Shown here in pieces: positions 5,373 to 6,259 of a DNA stretch of 6,259 nucleotides. Within the stretch, counting starts at the first letter, position 1; every line of letters begins with the position of its first letter. Source of the stretch: Candidatus Colimorpha enterica (GTDB lineage: Bacteria > Bacillota > Clostridia > Oscillospirales > CAG-272). The position numbers and the translations under genes were made by a program. Where the stretch lies: NCBI GenBank assembly GCA_000433515.1, contig FR891185.1, forward strand, positions 84,938 to 91,196, in the 5' to 3' direction. Under the pieces are notes generated by a model, which saw only the letters and a list, made by a program, of their open reading frames with translations, was not told where the DNA came from and did no database searches.

Positions 5373-6259
5373 TCAGAACTGTCCGTAAATAAAGTCGCCG
5401 GAATTGTATCCGGGTCCGTATGCACCGAAAACTATTATCACGAAGAAGAGCAGGACAAACAGTCCGACCCTTACCGGAGACGGCAGTTTTCTCATTTTTT
5501 CTCTGACCGACCCGCTCCTCTGGATCATGCTGACAGTAAACAGCAATATGACGGACACGGCAATGACCGCGTAATCGTAAGCGGTAAGTCCGAGATTCAT
5601 AAGAGTCCCGTCCGTCAGCGCCCCGAGTCCCGGCTTAAGGAACACGGAACCCATTGCGGAAAACGCAAGTCCGACGGTTGCATAGCAGTCAAACGTGCGG
5701 AGAAACGACATCAGGATGTTGGTTCTTATGACCTGAACGCCGTCCCAGAAGCGGGAGGCACGGAGCTTCGGAAATTTTGCCGCGAATTTACGGTAAAGCG
5801 GCGAAAGCTCCTGCGATATCAGGATCACCGCGCAGTTGAGAAGCCCCCATACGATGAAATTCCACTTTGCGCCGTGCCACGCTCCGGTTGCGAACCAGAG
5901 AATTGCCGAGGCAAGGTAGACCGGAACACGCTTTGCGGCTCCGCTTCCGAAATGCTTCTTTGTCGCCTTTGTCAGCTTCATCATGCCCTTTGAAGTGGAA
6001 AGCGGGTAAAAGGTGTAGTCCCTGAACCATGTTCCGAGGGTGATGTGCCATCTGCGCCAGTATTCCGCGATGTTTTTCGAAAAGAACGGACGGTTGAAGT
6101 TCTCGCTGAGCGAAATGCCGAGCGTTTCGGCAATTCCGATGGTTATATCGATGCCGCCGGTGAAATCGCACCAGAGCTGTATGGCATAGAAAAGCATTCC
6201 GACGGCGACCATGGCACCGCGGTATTTATCCGGAGCACCGCAGATCGCGGCAACGGCGG
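5373..6259 (-). CDS. MBOAT-family membrane O-acyltransferase (AlgI/DltB-like), 5' end cut by window
   Basis: The frame is open to the right edge, giving 294 C-terminal residues of a protein usually 450-500 long; the internal ATG at 6212 is not the start. Visible residues include DKYRGAMVAVGMLFYAIQLW with CDFTGGIDI just after, ENFNRPFFSKNIAEYWRRWH with the first conserved histidine (codon 6045-6047), and TGAWHGAKWNF with the second (codon 5874-5876). Several hydrophobic membrane segments follow. Proteins of this family take an acyl group from a cytoplasmic donor and pass it across the membrane to an extracellular acceptor, working with an SGNH-type partner such as the next gene. No DltA or DltC gene is visible, and the sequence looks closer to AlgI-type polysaccharide acetylation than to D-alanylation. 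The acyl donor and polymer cannot be told. Confidence 0.93.
   Translation of the reverse strand, partial: AVAAICGAPDKYRGAMVAVGMLFYAIQLWCDFTGGIDITIGIAETLGISLSENFNRPFFSKNIAEYWRRWHITLGTWFRDYTFYPLSTSKGMMKLTKATKKHFGSGAAKRVPVYLASAILWFATGAWHGAKWNFIVWGLLNCAVILISQELSPLYRKFAAKFPKLRASRFWDGVQVIRTNILMSFLRTFDCYATVGLAFSAMGSVFLKPGLGALTDGTLMNLGLTAYDYAVIAVSVILLFTVSMIQRSGSVREKMRKLPSPVRVGLFVLLFFVIIVFGAYGPGYNSGDFIYGQF

Overview
The window carries seven protein-coding genes, all on the minus strand, so transcription runs from high to low coordinates. The protein types point to an anaerobic, fermentative member of the Clostridia (Firmicutes), possibly near the Oscillospiraceae/Ruminococcaceae. They are an [FeFe]-hydrogenase-like protein, thioredoxin-fold [2Fe-2S] ferredoxins, a clostridial-style LysR regulator, and an MBOAT/SGNH surface-modification pair. 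Strong AAAGGAG/GAGGTGA ribosome binding sites and TATAAT promoters agree with this. The exact taxon cannot be fixed from the sequence alone.

Right part (about 3650-6259): a surface-polymer acylation operon. It begins with the C-terminal 294 residues of an MBOAT acyltransferase, cut by the window edge. Next, 9 bases on, is a membrane-anchored SGNH-like protein, and 27 bases after that a small lipoprotein with two BamE/BLIP-like repeats. A strong hairpin terminator at 3652-3701 closes the unit. The likely logic is that the MBOAT protein moves an acyl group (probably acetyl) across the membrane and the SGNH protein handles it on an outer polymer. The lipoprotein's role is unknown.

Middle (about 2417-3580): a LysR-type regulator with its own promoter (TTGCAA, 17 bases, TATAAT). 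A 24-bp inverted repeat spans the -35 element and is a candidate autoregulatory site.

Left part (1-2500): an apparent four-gene unit behind an extended -10 promoter (TGGTATAAT) just downstream of the lysR gene. It encodes an APH/choline-kinase-fold phosphotransferase, two tandem 85-residue thioredoxin-like [2Fe-2S] ferredoxins that overlap by 4 bases, and an [FeFe]-hydrogenase-like protein that runs off the left edge. The last protein has two [4Fe-4S] sites, all four H-cluster cysteines in variant motifs, and the start of an extra CxxCGY cysteine motif. That architecture fits the putative sensory (HydS-like) [FeFe] hydrogenases better than a catalytic fermentative enzyme. The most interesting hypothesis is a hydrogen- or redox-sensing module: HydS-like sensor, paired small ferredoxins and a small-molecule kinase in one transcript, possibly under the neighbouring LysR protein. 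The gene content is read from sequence; the functional coupling is inference.

No RNA genes, insertion sequences, CRISPR arrays or gene-free stretches over 300 bases were seen. The longest non-coding stretch is 3466-3707.
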